Source: Macquaria australasica (lineage: Eukaryota > Chordata > Actinopteri > Centrarchiformes > Percichthyidae). From it: 64,000 nt of DNA. Of this stretch, positions 1-12,000 are shown in pieces. The notes beneath the pieces were generated by a model, which saw nothing but the letters and a program-made list of their open reading frames with translations, had not been told where the DNA came from and did not search any database. How positions within the stretch are numbered: position 1 is the first letter of the stretch; each line of letters starts with the position of its first letter. The position numbers and the translations under genes are program-made. The DNA is taken from assembly GCA_005408345.1 (NCBI GenBank), contig SEMN01001227.1:1-64000 (forward strand), in the 5' to 3' direction.

Positions 1-1293
1 TAATAACTTTGACTTTTAATCTCATAATAACTTTGACTTTTAATCTCATAATAACTTTGACTTTCTATCTCATAATAACTTTGACTTTTAATCTCATAAT
101 AACTTTGACTTTCTATCTCATAATAACTTTGACTTTTAATCTCATAATAACTTTGACTTTCTATCTCATAATAACTTTGACTTTTAATCTCATAATAACT
201 TTGACTTTTAATCTCATAATAACTTTGACTTTTAATCTCATAATAACTTTGAATTTCTATCTCGTAATAACTTTGACTTTTAATCTCATAATAACTTTGA
301 CTTTTAATCTCATAATAACTTTGACTTTCTATCTCATAATAACTTTGACTTTTAATCTCATAATAACTTTGACTTTCTATCTCATAATAACTTTGACTTT
401 TAATCTCATAATAACTTTGACTTTTAATCTCATAATAACTTTGACTTTCTATCTCATAATAACTTTGACTTTTTATCTCATAATAACTTTGACTTATCTC
501 ATAATAACTTTGACTTTTTATCTCGTAATAACTTTGACTTTTAATCTCATAATAACTTTGACTTTCTATCTCATAATAACTTTGACTTTCTATCTCATAA
601 TAACTTTGACTTTCTATCTCATAATAACTTTGACTTTTAATCTCGTAATAACTTTGACTTTTAATCTCATAATAACTTTGACTTTTTATCTCGTAATAAC
701 TTTGACTTTTAATCTCATAATAACTTTGACTTTTAATCTCATAATAACTTTGACTTTTAATCTCATAATAACTTTGACTTTTAATCTCATAATAACTTTG
801 ACTTTCTATCTCATAATAACTTTGACTTTTAATCTCATAATAACTTTGACTTTTTATCTCATAATAACTTTGACTTTTAATCTCATAATAAGTTTGACTT
901 TCTATCTCATAATAACTTTGACTTTTAATCTCGTAATAACTTTGACTTTTTATCTCGTAATAACTTTGACTTTTTATCTCGTAATAACTTTGACTATCTC
1001 ATAATAACTTTGACTTTCTATCTCATAATAACTTTGACTTTTAATCTCATAATAACTTTGACTTTTAATCTCATAATAACTTTGACTTTTTAATCTCATA
1101 ATAACTTTGACTTTCTATCTCATAATAACTTTGACTTTCTATCTCATAATAACTTTGACTTTTAATCTCATAATAACTTTGACTTTCTATCTCATAATAA
1201 CTTTGACTTTTTATCTCATAATAACTTTGACTTTCTATCTCATAATAACTTTGACTTTTAATCTCATAATAACTTTGACTTTCTATCTCATAA
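1..1293. repeat. 24-bp minisatellite, about 53 units, runs off left edge
   Basis: A head-to-tail array with a 24-bp unit built on taataactttgac followed by tttta or ttcta and ending in atctca. It starts before the window and ends around position 1293. Units differ mainly at two sites (ttttaatctc versus tttctatctc; cata versus cgta); a few units are short (around 495 and 990). Because 24 is divisible by three and the unit lacks stops in one frame on each strand, long repetitive open frames (TFNLIITL on +, YEIKSQSY on -) appear by chance; I do not call them genes. The reverse-complement motif (ttatgagat..aagtcaaa) resembles the internal repeats of the transposon relic at 19265-19698, so the array may be an expanded piece of such an element. 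Confidence 0.95.
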
Positions 1294-1530
1294 TGTGTGT
1301 TTTCCTCTTGTGGGCCCACCGCAGCGCCACTCCGGCCCAGCGGGGGGCGCTGCGGTGAAGACCAGCTAACGACATCAAACTAAGCGGAGGGACCGTCAGC
1401 TCAGCTGACCTGGTTGTGGGTAATAAAGCTACTGTTAATGATTTAATTTGGTTACTGAATTGTATTATTGGCTTGAGCTTTTACTGATTCATCGCTGAAG
1501 GGGCGGCAGAGCAGATAGTGTAAGTAAACA
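1294..1530 (+). promoter_or_regulatory. dhx9: candidate dhx9 promoter and non-coding first exon
   Basis: The AT-rich minisatellite gives way abruptly to a GC-rich stretch (about 1310-1420, with agcggggggcgctgcgg at 1339-1355), the only GC-rich block upstream of the dhx9 start codon. Human DHX9 has a non-coding first exon, and an intron acceptor is visible just before the ATG exon (2297), so a 5'UTR exon should lie here. Possible donors are gcg|gtgaag near 1353 and agt|gtaagt at 1520; I cannot choose between them. No TATA box is evident. The region 1531-2297 would then be the first intron and holds no recognisable gene. Confidence 0.45.
1336..1352 (+). promoter_or_regulatory. CTCF-like motif in dhx9 promoter candidate
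   Basis: cccagcggggggcgctg fits the CTCF core (CCASNAG/GGGGGCGC type) with one or two tolerated changes. It also simply belongs to a GC-rich promoter, so this is a weak call from sequence match alone. Confidence 0.25.
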
Positions 1531-2103
1531 ACGTGTATTGAACACGGAGACTGGCTGCTATGCTAACGCTAACTGCAGATTTATGGCAAAACACGAATTT
1601 AAGTGCCAAGAAACCCAATATTGTCCTGAATCATCGTGTTAGGCTTTGTGTCACATGTGTGCGGCTCCGCGGTTTCAGATTGTTCGTCTGGAACTGCAAG
1701 CCAAACTCCATTGGAAAAGCTCGGAAATTAAAGCGCGTATCTTTGTCTTCCGCGACGCACGACCTTTCGCACATCTGCTGAGATAACATCGCGCTGTGTG
1801 CTCTTTCGGGCAACATTTCCATCCCGAATCCAATGGAAGATTTTATTTAGTCATAAAAACATCTTTAGTCATGACATTACAAAGGAGAATGTTCCCCAAC
1901 TTAGCAAAGCAGAAAATGTACAGATTTATGGATGGAGTTTGGTTGTGTCATTCTCTTCAGTGAGTCTGGCAGTAAAATAATGATTTTCATCCCATTTTCA
2001 GGGAACTCGAGACTAACTGATCTTTACAGTAAATCTTTGGTGTTGGCTAACATTAGCTAAGCTGCCATCATTGGTCACATTTGAATCTGACAGGCTTCTG
2101 TTT

Positions 2104-2215
2104 TCAGAATCAGCTTTATTGGCTTTATTCATGTGTACACGTACAAGCGATGTGACTCTGGTTTGAAGTTGCTCTTAATGTACTTACGCACAAAAACATG
2201 ACAGTTTATATCATG
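2104..2215. repeat. dispersed fish repeat fragment
   Basis: The segment tcagaatcagctttattgg, then a stretch resembling tatgtgtacacrtacaag and gactctggtttgaagttgctctt, matches from memory an abundant interspersed repeat of teleost genomes. It lies in the presumed dhx9 5'UTR intron. Boundaries are approximate. Confidence 0.5.
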
Positions 2216-2297
2216 ACGCCAATAGCGTCGCTTTTGAGGAGTGGCATTGACCTTAGAGACGTTTGCTAGTTAACTGACGGGAGTTTTTATGTCTCAG

Positions 2298-2344
2298 ATT
2301 TAAGGGCCTACAGAGGAGGAAGCTCCCCCACCCGATGGTCCACC
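2298..2344 (+). other. dhx9: dhx9 5'UTR part of the first coding exon
   Basis: A good acceptor, tttttatgtctcag at 2284-2297 with a branch-like ctaac/gttaactgac upstream, places the exon start at 2298. The leader ends with caccATGG, a strong Kozak context, which decides the start at 2345. Confidence 0.6.
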
Positions 2345-2716
2345 ATGGCGGACATCAAGAACTTCCTGTATGCCTGGTGTGGAAAAAAGAAGCTGACTCC
2401 CAACTACGACATCCGAGCTGCCGGGAACAAAAACAGGCAGAAATTCATGTGTGAGGTGTGTTTTCTGCCTGCACCGAACATCTGACTACATCTTCGTGTA
2501 GTTTAAGTTGAGAGTGTACTCGGCTGCCTCCTGATCTCCAGCCTATTCTCTAACCCTAAACTCTCCTCCACGCAGGTCCGTGTTGATGGCTTCAACTATA
2601 CTGGGATGGGCAACTCCACCAACAAGAAGGACGCTCAGACCAACGCTGCCAGGGACTTTGTCAACTACCTGGTCCGAATCGGGGAAATGGGCGCAGCAGA
2701 GGTCCCGGCTCTGGGG
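2345..2716 (+). CDS. dhx9: dhx9 exons 1-2: first dsRNA-binding domain (residues 1-84)
   Basis: The protein opens MADIKNFLYAWCGKKKLTP, the conserved alpha1 of DHX9 dsRBD1, then QKFMCEVRVDGFNYTGMGNS and NKKDAQTNAARDFVNYL, the KKxAQ..A helix that contacts RNA. Exon 1 ends gag|gtgtgt and exon 2 runs gcag|gtc to ggg|gtcagc, both phase 0. In the family this domain binds dsRNA and partners such as CBP and siRNA-loading proteins. Confidence 0.96.
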
Positions 2717-5700
2717 GTCAGCACACCACTACTGAGATTAACACTGATTTAATGTTTTTTATATTATGTCTCTGACCTCGACAGAAACAGGACATTTGAA
2801 AGAGTTTATTATGTAACTGGTTTTTAACCCTTTGACACCCACTTCTTTGGGTCATAGTCCACCTACATTAAAACACATGGGATGTTTTTAATTGTTGGAC
2901 CCTTGTGATAAATTTGGACGTTAAGGTTTTAAGGATTTATGCCGTTGTTGGACTGCTGGGCTGCTTTGATAGAGAGACATCAGACGTCCACTCTGCCGTG
3001 CAGTGTACCTGCGTTTTTCTTAAAACGGGACGTTATTTTTTACGAGGCTGACGCTGCATTAAAAAGCTCAGTTTGTAAATTAGATTATTGATTAGAGCGT
3101 CAATAATCGAAGTCTTTTGTCAACAGGCGAGCGCTCCAGACTGCGACCAACCTGATGGAGGAGGAGGAGGAGATGGTGGCTTCGGAAACCTCCCTTCCAG
3201 CGGTCCTCTGCCACCTCACCTGGTAGTCAAAGTTGAGCAAGGTATCATTGTCTCTCTAACAGAGTCTACAGGTCCTCCATCTGGTCCAGGATCTTGTTTT
3301 ACCTGGTTGGGCAGCAGAAAATATTAATTATGTGTTTGTCTGATGTTAAAAGAGGGCAGCAGCACCGGGCCGGTACCAGGAGTGACTGGACTCGGTTACT
3401 CAGGAGGAGGAAACTCTGGGTGGGGAGGAGGAGGAAGAGGAGGAGAAGGAGGAGGAGCTCAGTGGGACCGAGGAGCTAACCTGAAGGAGTACTACGCCAG
3501 GAGAGACGAACAGGAAGCACAGGCGGTACGATACTTCCTGTTTATTTCATCCCATCTGACAAAATCTAAAATGTTTTCTGGAAAAAGTGAATCTATTCCG
3601 GTGTTCTATGTATTTATAGATGGATAGAAACACTGAAATAAATTCTGTTTTAACCCTGTAGACTCTGGAGTCAGAGGAGGTGGACCTGAACGCTAATCTC
3701 CACGGTAACTGGACGCTGGAGAACGCCAAGGCCCGTCTGAACCAGTTCTTCCAGAAGGAGAAAACCAGCGCTGAGTATAAATACAGCCAAGTGGGACCGG
3801 ACCACAACAGGTCTGGATCAGAAACCAGATCCAGTTGGTTGATGATTGTTAAATTTTGCTCAGCAGTGTCAGGTGGTTTGTTCTTTAATGATTGATTAAT
3901 CTATCGATTGTGTTTCCCACAAAACTAATTAATAATTTCATGTCCAAAATGAAAACAGATACCATAAAAACTAGTTTAAATCCAGAGTTTAGATCAAATA
4001 TTCAGTTTAGTTAAAATGTTACTCTGAAGGCCAGATTCAGATCACAGAAATCTCATCTTCTTCTGCATCTTTTTCTGCTGCTTCCTGTTGTGCTTCTGTT
4101 ATTACAGAACCAGTATTTCTCTGTGTTGCGTGTTGTTGGTGATCATGCAGGTTTAAAAAGGTTTGGTTCCTCACTGACTCGTACTAGAACTGAAAACCTG
4201 TCCGAGGTTACAGCCTCGTTCTCAGGCCACACTGCTGTCACATTTCAAGAGAAGCAGCAGTTTTATGAGTCAAGATGTCAGAAGCTTTCTAAGAGTTTTG
4301 GTCAGGATGTTCCTGTATGTTTTTCTGCTGGACTGCTGTAAACCCAGAGACCTCCGGAGTGTGTCGGCTACACCAGAGAGATCTCACTGTTTGATTGTTC
4401 CACGTCTAACAAACCTGATGTCACACCCAGAACTGTTTACACCGTTTAAACCAGAGCAGAGAGCAGGCGGAGACGTGTTCCAGACACCAGCTAGATTCTG
4501 GTTAAAAATAATCCTGTTTTTTTTTTTTGTGTGTTAATGCAGATTTAATTTGGAATTAAGTTAAAACAGTGTTACTAACTAGAAAAGGCACTAAGAGCTC
4601 AACATTCAGATCACATTTTAATTTAAATTCATGTTCTGCCACCGCAGGTTTCTCTTGAGTTTTGGAATAAGATACTCAGTGCACGCTCTTATTTCCTATT
4701 TCCTATAATCCATGGAGCCCAGGAAGTCTCAGGGGAAAAAACTAATTTGTGTGCACAATGCAGCACAAACTCGTGCTCTTCAATTAATAATTTGTGCAAA
4801 AGAATTGACACAGCATTAAATTATATTTTTTGACAAAAAAACGCAGCTGCTAACACTCTGGGAAACTGGACCATTTGGCTAATTAGTGACAAATGAATAC
4901 CCCTCTAGACCAATTTATATTCTGCATCTGTCAGAGATATTGGATCTCCTTCATGAAATGTCCTTATCTTCACTCGTGCATAAGAACTTTTACGTAAGAA
5001 CTATTTTGCGTTCATCAAAAAGATTGAATCGATTTCCAGATGTTGTTCAGAAATAAGAACAAACTTGCGATTGGTCAGGGTCATACCTGAACTAAAGACA
5101 TAAATTCTTATTCTGGTTTGTGTTGAGTTGTAGGACACAGCAAATAAAAAACAGCTGACCAGATAAAACACTGCAGGAGAGTAAGATGATGGTGCACATT
5201 TCAGTTTGACGAGGACGACTCTGCCAGGTTTTGGTTGTTGGTCGTCCCGTCCTGTTAAAGAAATCAGCCAACATCTAGCTGGTGACGTGGCAGCCGTTGA
5301 ATTTTGGGGACTGAAGTGAGTTTCCTGCTCCGTCGGGGAACATGGAGGTGACGCCAGAACTCACAACCACACTGAAGGAAGACATGGGACAGGGTTTAGG
5401 TGCACTAAAGCTGTCCCATGGGTGCAGCTCGGGGCTCAGTGGAGTCTGGTTGTGATTTCTGGTGTCGCTGTTCACCACAGGGCAGAGAGCAGCCGAGAGA
5501 TACCTGAGTGAGAGCTGCTGATTGGTGGTTTTTAATCCCAAGTCTGGCAGAAAAACATACAGGCCTCCTCCTGAGAACACAGCAGGTGAGTTCATCACTT
5601 CACTCTAAGCTTTGCTCGGGACTTATTTCTGTGTTTATTTTGAAAAACCCAGAGGAAGTGAAGCTGCGACGTTTGTGTTTGTGTCTGCAGGAGCTTCATA

Positions 5701-6030
5701 GCGGAGATGCAGCTGTTCGTGAGACAGCTCGGCAGAAGTAAGAGACTCAGATATTTTCCTTTAAAGAAGCGTCGTCTACATCTGTAAAGCTCCTGTAACA
5801 TTAGAAGGTCATGATTTTATTTTCTTGCATAGCTGATGTTTAGTAAAAACCCTAAATCTACAGTCAAAACTTTACAGTAAAAAAAATCTCTGCAGGCCTG
5901 AATGTGTGACAGTGTTTATCTTTCTCTTTTATTACCTGAAAGTGTGTAAAACCTCCTCGTTGTTAGTTACATTTAAACATGTAAATTATTTAATTAATAA
6001 ATAAATATATAAATATATATATAAATATAA

Positions 6031-6069
<39 letters not shown>

Positions 6070-9000
6070 TATATAGATAGATAGATAGATTTGCATTGTT
6101 TACATCCATGTTTACTAGCCAGCAGTCTTCTTCTTCCCCGCCTTGTGTTGGCCCGTTTTCTACGTGTCTTGCTGTATTAGCGCCACCACGTGTCACTCAG
6201 TGGAATAGCGTGAAACTGTCTGCAGGCGTCGTCGATGCTTGTGCACGTTTGTCCTTGAGAGCGAAATACAAACAAAATGTTGCTCTAAACAAAGTGCACC
6301 TTAACGTTACGTCACAGAAATCCTCCTATTTTCTACTAAATGTTTATTTCAAAGTAAAAGTCAAATGATCATTTTAATCGTTCACCCTGAGTGAATGAAA
6401 ATGTTGGTAAAAACAGCAGTTTGTGCTCTGCAGGGATCACGGCTCGGGAGCACGGCTCCAACAAGAAGCTGGCGGCTCAGTCGTGCGCTCTGTCTCTGGT
6501 CCGGCAGCTGTACCACCTGGGGGTGGTGGAGGTGTACTCAGGAGTCACCAAGAAGAAGGAGGGAGAGACGGTGAGTCAGCAGGAGATTAAACTGAGAGAT
6601 CTGCTGTGTTAGCAGGATGTCTGTGTTTCACTCTGTGTTTCCTGTCCAGCTGGAGGTGTTCGACGTCAGCGTGACTCCAGACCTGCAGCAGCAGCTGGCC
6701 AGTGTCGTCCAGGAGCTCGGAGTCCACATCCCCCCACCTGTGAGTCACCAAAACTGACCCCTTATCAGTGTGTTGATCCATGTTATGGATCTGACAGTGT
6801 TTAACTTGGTTCATCTCGTCCCGTCCAGCCTGAAGACCCGGGCAGCTCAGTGTCTCTGGTTCAGGGGAAGATGGCGACGTTTGAGCCGTCACAGCGTCAG
6901 AGCGGAGCCGGGGTCGTCCCCTGGTCGCCTCCACAGGTCAACTGGAACCCCTGGACCAGCAGCAACATTGACGAGGGACCACTGGCCTTCGTGAGTCTTT
7001 GTTCTTTAACTTACAAACTGGAGACGCTGTGACACTGTGTTTCTTTCATTTGTTATTAGTTTATTGATATTTATTAGCAGAATATTCCTCTAATGAACCA
7101 TTTACCTGCAGATAAACTCCCAATACGAACTCAGCTGATAGGATGGATTTTTGAATGTGGTGTTAATGGACACTATTCTCCCACAATGCAATGCACAAAG
7201 GAAACAGGAGCTGCTCACAGCTGAAAAACAATCAATCAAAGACACAAGTCGCAGTTTGACATCTGACATCACACATATCGTTTCCTGTTAGTATGAAGCA
7301 GTTACGTATGTTGATATTTTGTATACTAACTGCTGTAGTGTGGATCTGGGACGCTGCTATTGGCTGCTCTGTAGTGATGTCAGGTTGTATGAATGTTAAG
7401 CTGAAATATAACATGTTTACCCTCTGCAGTGCACTCCGGAGCAGATCAGTGGCGACCTGCACGATGAGCTGATGTACCAGCTGGAACATGACGACAGCCT
7501 GCAGAAGGTCAGTCTGGTCTCAGTCACTCGTCCTCGCCTGCTTTATTCAGAAGTAAACTGGACTTCTGTGTTTCAGATCCTGGCGGAGCGCGGCCAGCTG
7601 CCCGTCAAACAGTTTGAGGAAGCGATCATGGACGCCGTCGACAACAACCCCGTGGTGATCATCAGAGGAGCGACGGGCTGCGGTAAAACCACCCAGGTCC
7701 CTCAGTACATCCTGGACCTCTTCGTCAAAGGACGCAGAGCATCCGACTGCAACATCGTGGTCACCCAGGTAACGCTCAGCATCCGACTCCCAGAGCTGTC
7801 TCCATGTACATGTGCAGTGATGGAAAACTTTGTTTGATTCTAACATGAAATCATCAGAATACTGAAGTCAGATTCATGAAATATATCTTCTCCTCAGGAG
7901 TTCACAGCTGAAACTTCCTGCTCGTCACATTCAGTAACAAGTAAAACACAATTTGGACCTGAGGAAGCATTTAAGAACAAGAACTTAGATTTTTTTTATA
8001 TTTTGAGAGAATTGTTTTGGACCCAGTGACGGCTCCATCATTAGAAACTTTTATTATGCAGCCGAGCATTTATACTATAAAATGTAAAACATCTAATTCT
8101 AAAATCTCCTGGGATTTCTTACAGATCTTTTATGATTTTTATTCTGGTAGACAGACTTCTTATTTTATTATTGTGATTTCAAATTCAATATCTGGTTCTC
8201 AGGAGAACTGTGGGGACAAAGTGTTTGCAGCTCACCCAGCTAGTTTTTATTTATGACGTCAGGTTGTGAGCCCAGTGGCCCTGACTAATAACTGACATGA
8301 TCATTGACAGAATAGCAGCTGTTCCTCAGAGGCCTGTTGATGTGTATCTTCTGGTTTTGTTAACTGCTGATCAACACTAAGGAGGTAACTCTTCCTCCCT
8401 CCAGCCCAGACGGATCAGCGCTGTGTCGGTGGCCGAGCGAGTCGCCTATGAGAGAGGAGAGGATCTTGGGAAAAGCTGTGGCTACAGCGTCCGCTTCGAG
8501 TCCATCCTGCCTCGACCCCACGCCAGCGTCCTCTTCTGCACCGTCGGTAAACAGACTCCGACATGAGCGCTGACTCCTGCTAGATGTTACGCTTCATTCT
8601 TCGCCTGCTGTGTTCCCACTTGTGTTTTCCTCTAAGCAGCGTTTTTGGAGAAGATTTGAACCAGTTCATGATGGACGTTGTCTCAGCGCTGTGTGTGTGC
8701 AGGATGTTGATGAGTGTGTTTTGTGTTTCAGGTGTTTTGCTGCGGAAGCTTGAAGCAGGAATCCGAGGCATCAGCCACGTTATTGTTGATGAGATCCACG
8801 AGAGAGACATCAATGTGGGTTCATTTATTATAGATTATACATATATTATTAAATATAGTGAGCGCACGTGGCTTCGCTTTAAAGGCTCACGAGCCGTAAA
8901 GTCAGGAACCCCTGAACTCCAGGATCCACTGAAGTCATTTTGTAGGTTTTTCAGTGGTTGAGTCATTTCCTGTGACGTCTGACCCTCTGTGTGTCTGTGC

Positions 9001-12000
9001 AGACGGACTTCCTGATGGTGGTCCTCAGAGACGTGGTCCAGGCCTACCCACAGGTTCGTGTCATCCTCATGTCGGCCACCATCGACACCACCATGTTCAG
9101 AGAATACTTCTTCAACTGCCCCATCATCGAGGTGTTCGGACGCACCTTCCCTGTTCAAGGTACCTCTCACCTCCTGACCTCCAGACCTCCTGACCTGTGT
9201 GTGTAAAGATGACACGAAACATTAAGGGTTTCACATGAATCCGTAATTTAAGACTACATCAGGTTAGTAATGGCCTGAGGGGTTTCTCTTTCCACCATCA
9301 GTGGCTTTACTGTAGATGTGCAACACCTCGGTTAAAGGTCAAGGTCTGACCTGCTCCACACAGCTCTGATTTAGAGCCCAACCGGTTCTGGATTTCTGAG
9401 TCTGACTTTGATGTTTTAAACTAAACACAAGATAGAGATTCTTAAATGTGCTTCTTAAAGGATAGCGCCTGAGATCTGTGGTGTTTGGGACATTTTACAG
9501 TGTAAATATAAACGTGTCGGTAGTCAAACTAAATCAGCTGAGAATATGAGCCATGATAGTAATATATCGGTCTCGCTCTTGTCTGAGTCTCAATTAATTT
9601 TCAGTGGAAACTAAAATCTCTTAGTGAAAACGAAGCTTATGAGATTTATGAACATTCAAACTTTTCAATTGAATTTAAGGGTCATATCAACAGGATGGAG
9701 GCCGATGCTGAGAAATAACATTTCATCGTGATTAAGTGTCCAAATAAACACTTTACCACCACAGCAGGAATAAAGAGCTGAGGCTGCATCAACAGATTTC
9801 ATGCCAAACTAAATTAGTTTTTTTGTTTTTTGCAGAGTATTTCCTGGAAGATTGCATCCAGATGACCAACTTCGTCCCTCCACCGATGGACCGCAAGAAG
9901 AAAGAAAAAGACGAGGAGGGAGGAGAGGATGATGTTAGCTGCCTTCTCCCTGATGGGACAGTTATTCTATCAGAGTCTGAACTTAATGTTTCTGCAGCTC
10001 AGTATAAAGGGATGAAACTGTTACATTAGACAAAAGACAAAAGATGAAAGTGTGAGTGTAAAACAGAGTGACAGATCTGAGTTTGGAGCTGAAGTCTGGT
10101 TTTTTTCACGTCTCTGCAGACGAACTGTAATGTGATCTGTGGTCCGGATTACATGGCGGAGACGAAGCGTTCGATGGCTCAGATCAATGAGAAGGAGACG
10201 TCCTTCGAGCTGGTGGAGGCTCTGCTGAAGTACATCGAGACGCTGCAGGTGGCCGGAGCCGTGCTCATCTTCCTGCCCGGCTGGAACCTCATCTACTCCA
10301 TGCAGAGACACCTGGAGACCAACCCCCACTTTGGTACATCATCACATCACATCACACATACAGGAGAGAGACAACATGTTACTGTAGTAGACTTACAAAG
10401 AAACAAAAAACATTCATTTGAAAGCCAAAAGGCGTACTTGAAGGGTTGGATACTTTCTGCTGAAGAAACCGTCTCATTTAAAACAAAACAATCTGAACTC
10501 AAAGTCCACTTACTGGCTCTTTCTGGATGCATTTGAAAGCTCCAGAACAAGTATGTAAGTTGAGATTGTTCTTTGTGAGCTGTTTCTGGAAACAGATGCT
10601 CCTGGAGGTTTTTTTACGGCTCTGAACACGAACTAGATTCATTCATGATGATAGATCCATGATGTTGTGATGGAGGCAGAAATCTCAGAGATAAAACCAC
10701 AACTCTGACTGGAGAGATTCCAACAGAGGGAGGTGAAGAAAGGGTTTTCTTTTGTGATTTGGTTGAAGTGACTTAACTCAGGGTCAAGCACATGTGGAAC
10801 CAGAGGTGAGGTTTAGTTCATTGGATAGAAACAGAAGCTTAACTCTGACTAAATGGATGATGTTGAAATTACATCAAACATGAAAAAATACAAGATGTGC
10901 ATCAAAATGAATGAAACGTTGTTTGAATCAGTATAAATTAATAAAACGTACAGCGTCCGGACAGGCTGTACTGGAAGGGTTTTTGATGTCTTGTATTTGT
11001 TTCCAGGAAGTAGCCGGTACCGGATCCTGCCGCTCCACTCTCAGATCCCCCGAGAGGAGCAGAGGAGGGTGTTTGAACCGGTTCCCGACAACATCAGGAA
11101 GGTCAGAGACGCTAAAACCTTTGAAACCAGTTTCAGACTCGCTCACAGAGACGACAGCAGCCACTCACTTTAGATGCAATATGGACAAGATGATGACAAG
11201 CTCACACCCCTCACCATCTGTTTTTAGTAAGATAATAGCACACTGTTACTCGTTTCTCAAAGTGTGCATAAAAACCAGCAAAAGACAAAACTTCTCTGAC
11301 GTGCTCTTTGGGAGGTTTTCATGTTTTTAGTTTAGTGTTGAATATAAGGCCTTATTATTACTTATTATAAAAGACAAACTGACACAAACATTCTGCCACC
11401 AAACTGTTTTCTTTTAGTGTTTAAAACCGACACTTTCACATTTGTGTCATTAATCGCTTGTTAGTAACGAGAAACAGAAACGTGAAGGATCTGTTGTCTT
11501 CAGCAGCGCAGCGTGAGCCGGCTCTGGTTGTCTTATTGTTCTACATGTGATGATTCACTGCTGAGAAGGTGTTGAATCTGATGTTGCAGGTGATTCTGTC
11601 CACCAACATCGCAGAGACGAGCATCACCATCAACGACGTCGTCTACGTCATCGACTCCTGCAAGTACGTGTGTCAGACTGTCAGAGCTGCAGGTTATAGT
11701 CCGGTTCAAAGGTCAGACTGTTCTGACTGTCTGTCTGTCTGTCTGGTGTCCTGACAGGCAGAAGGTGAAGCTCTTCACCTCCCACAACAACATGACCAAC
11801 TACGCCACCGTCTGGGCCTCCAAGACCAACCTGGAGCAGAGGAAGGGTCGAGCCGGCAGAGTCCGACCCGGGTTCTGCTTCCACCTCTGCAGCCACGCTC
11901 GCTTCGAGAGGTGCGACCCGTTAACCCCCCACCCCCCCCCCCCCCAACACCTCCTGACACCTCCTCAGTCTGCATCAGTGATCACAGATGTGTGTGTGTG

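Noticed and set aside
9..1004. A 331-codon open frame of TFNLIITL repeats
   Set aside because: It is the direct translation of the 24-bp minisatellite; the period is a multiple of three and the unit lacks a stop in this frame.
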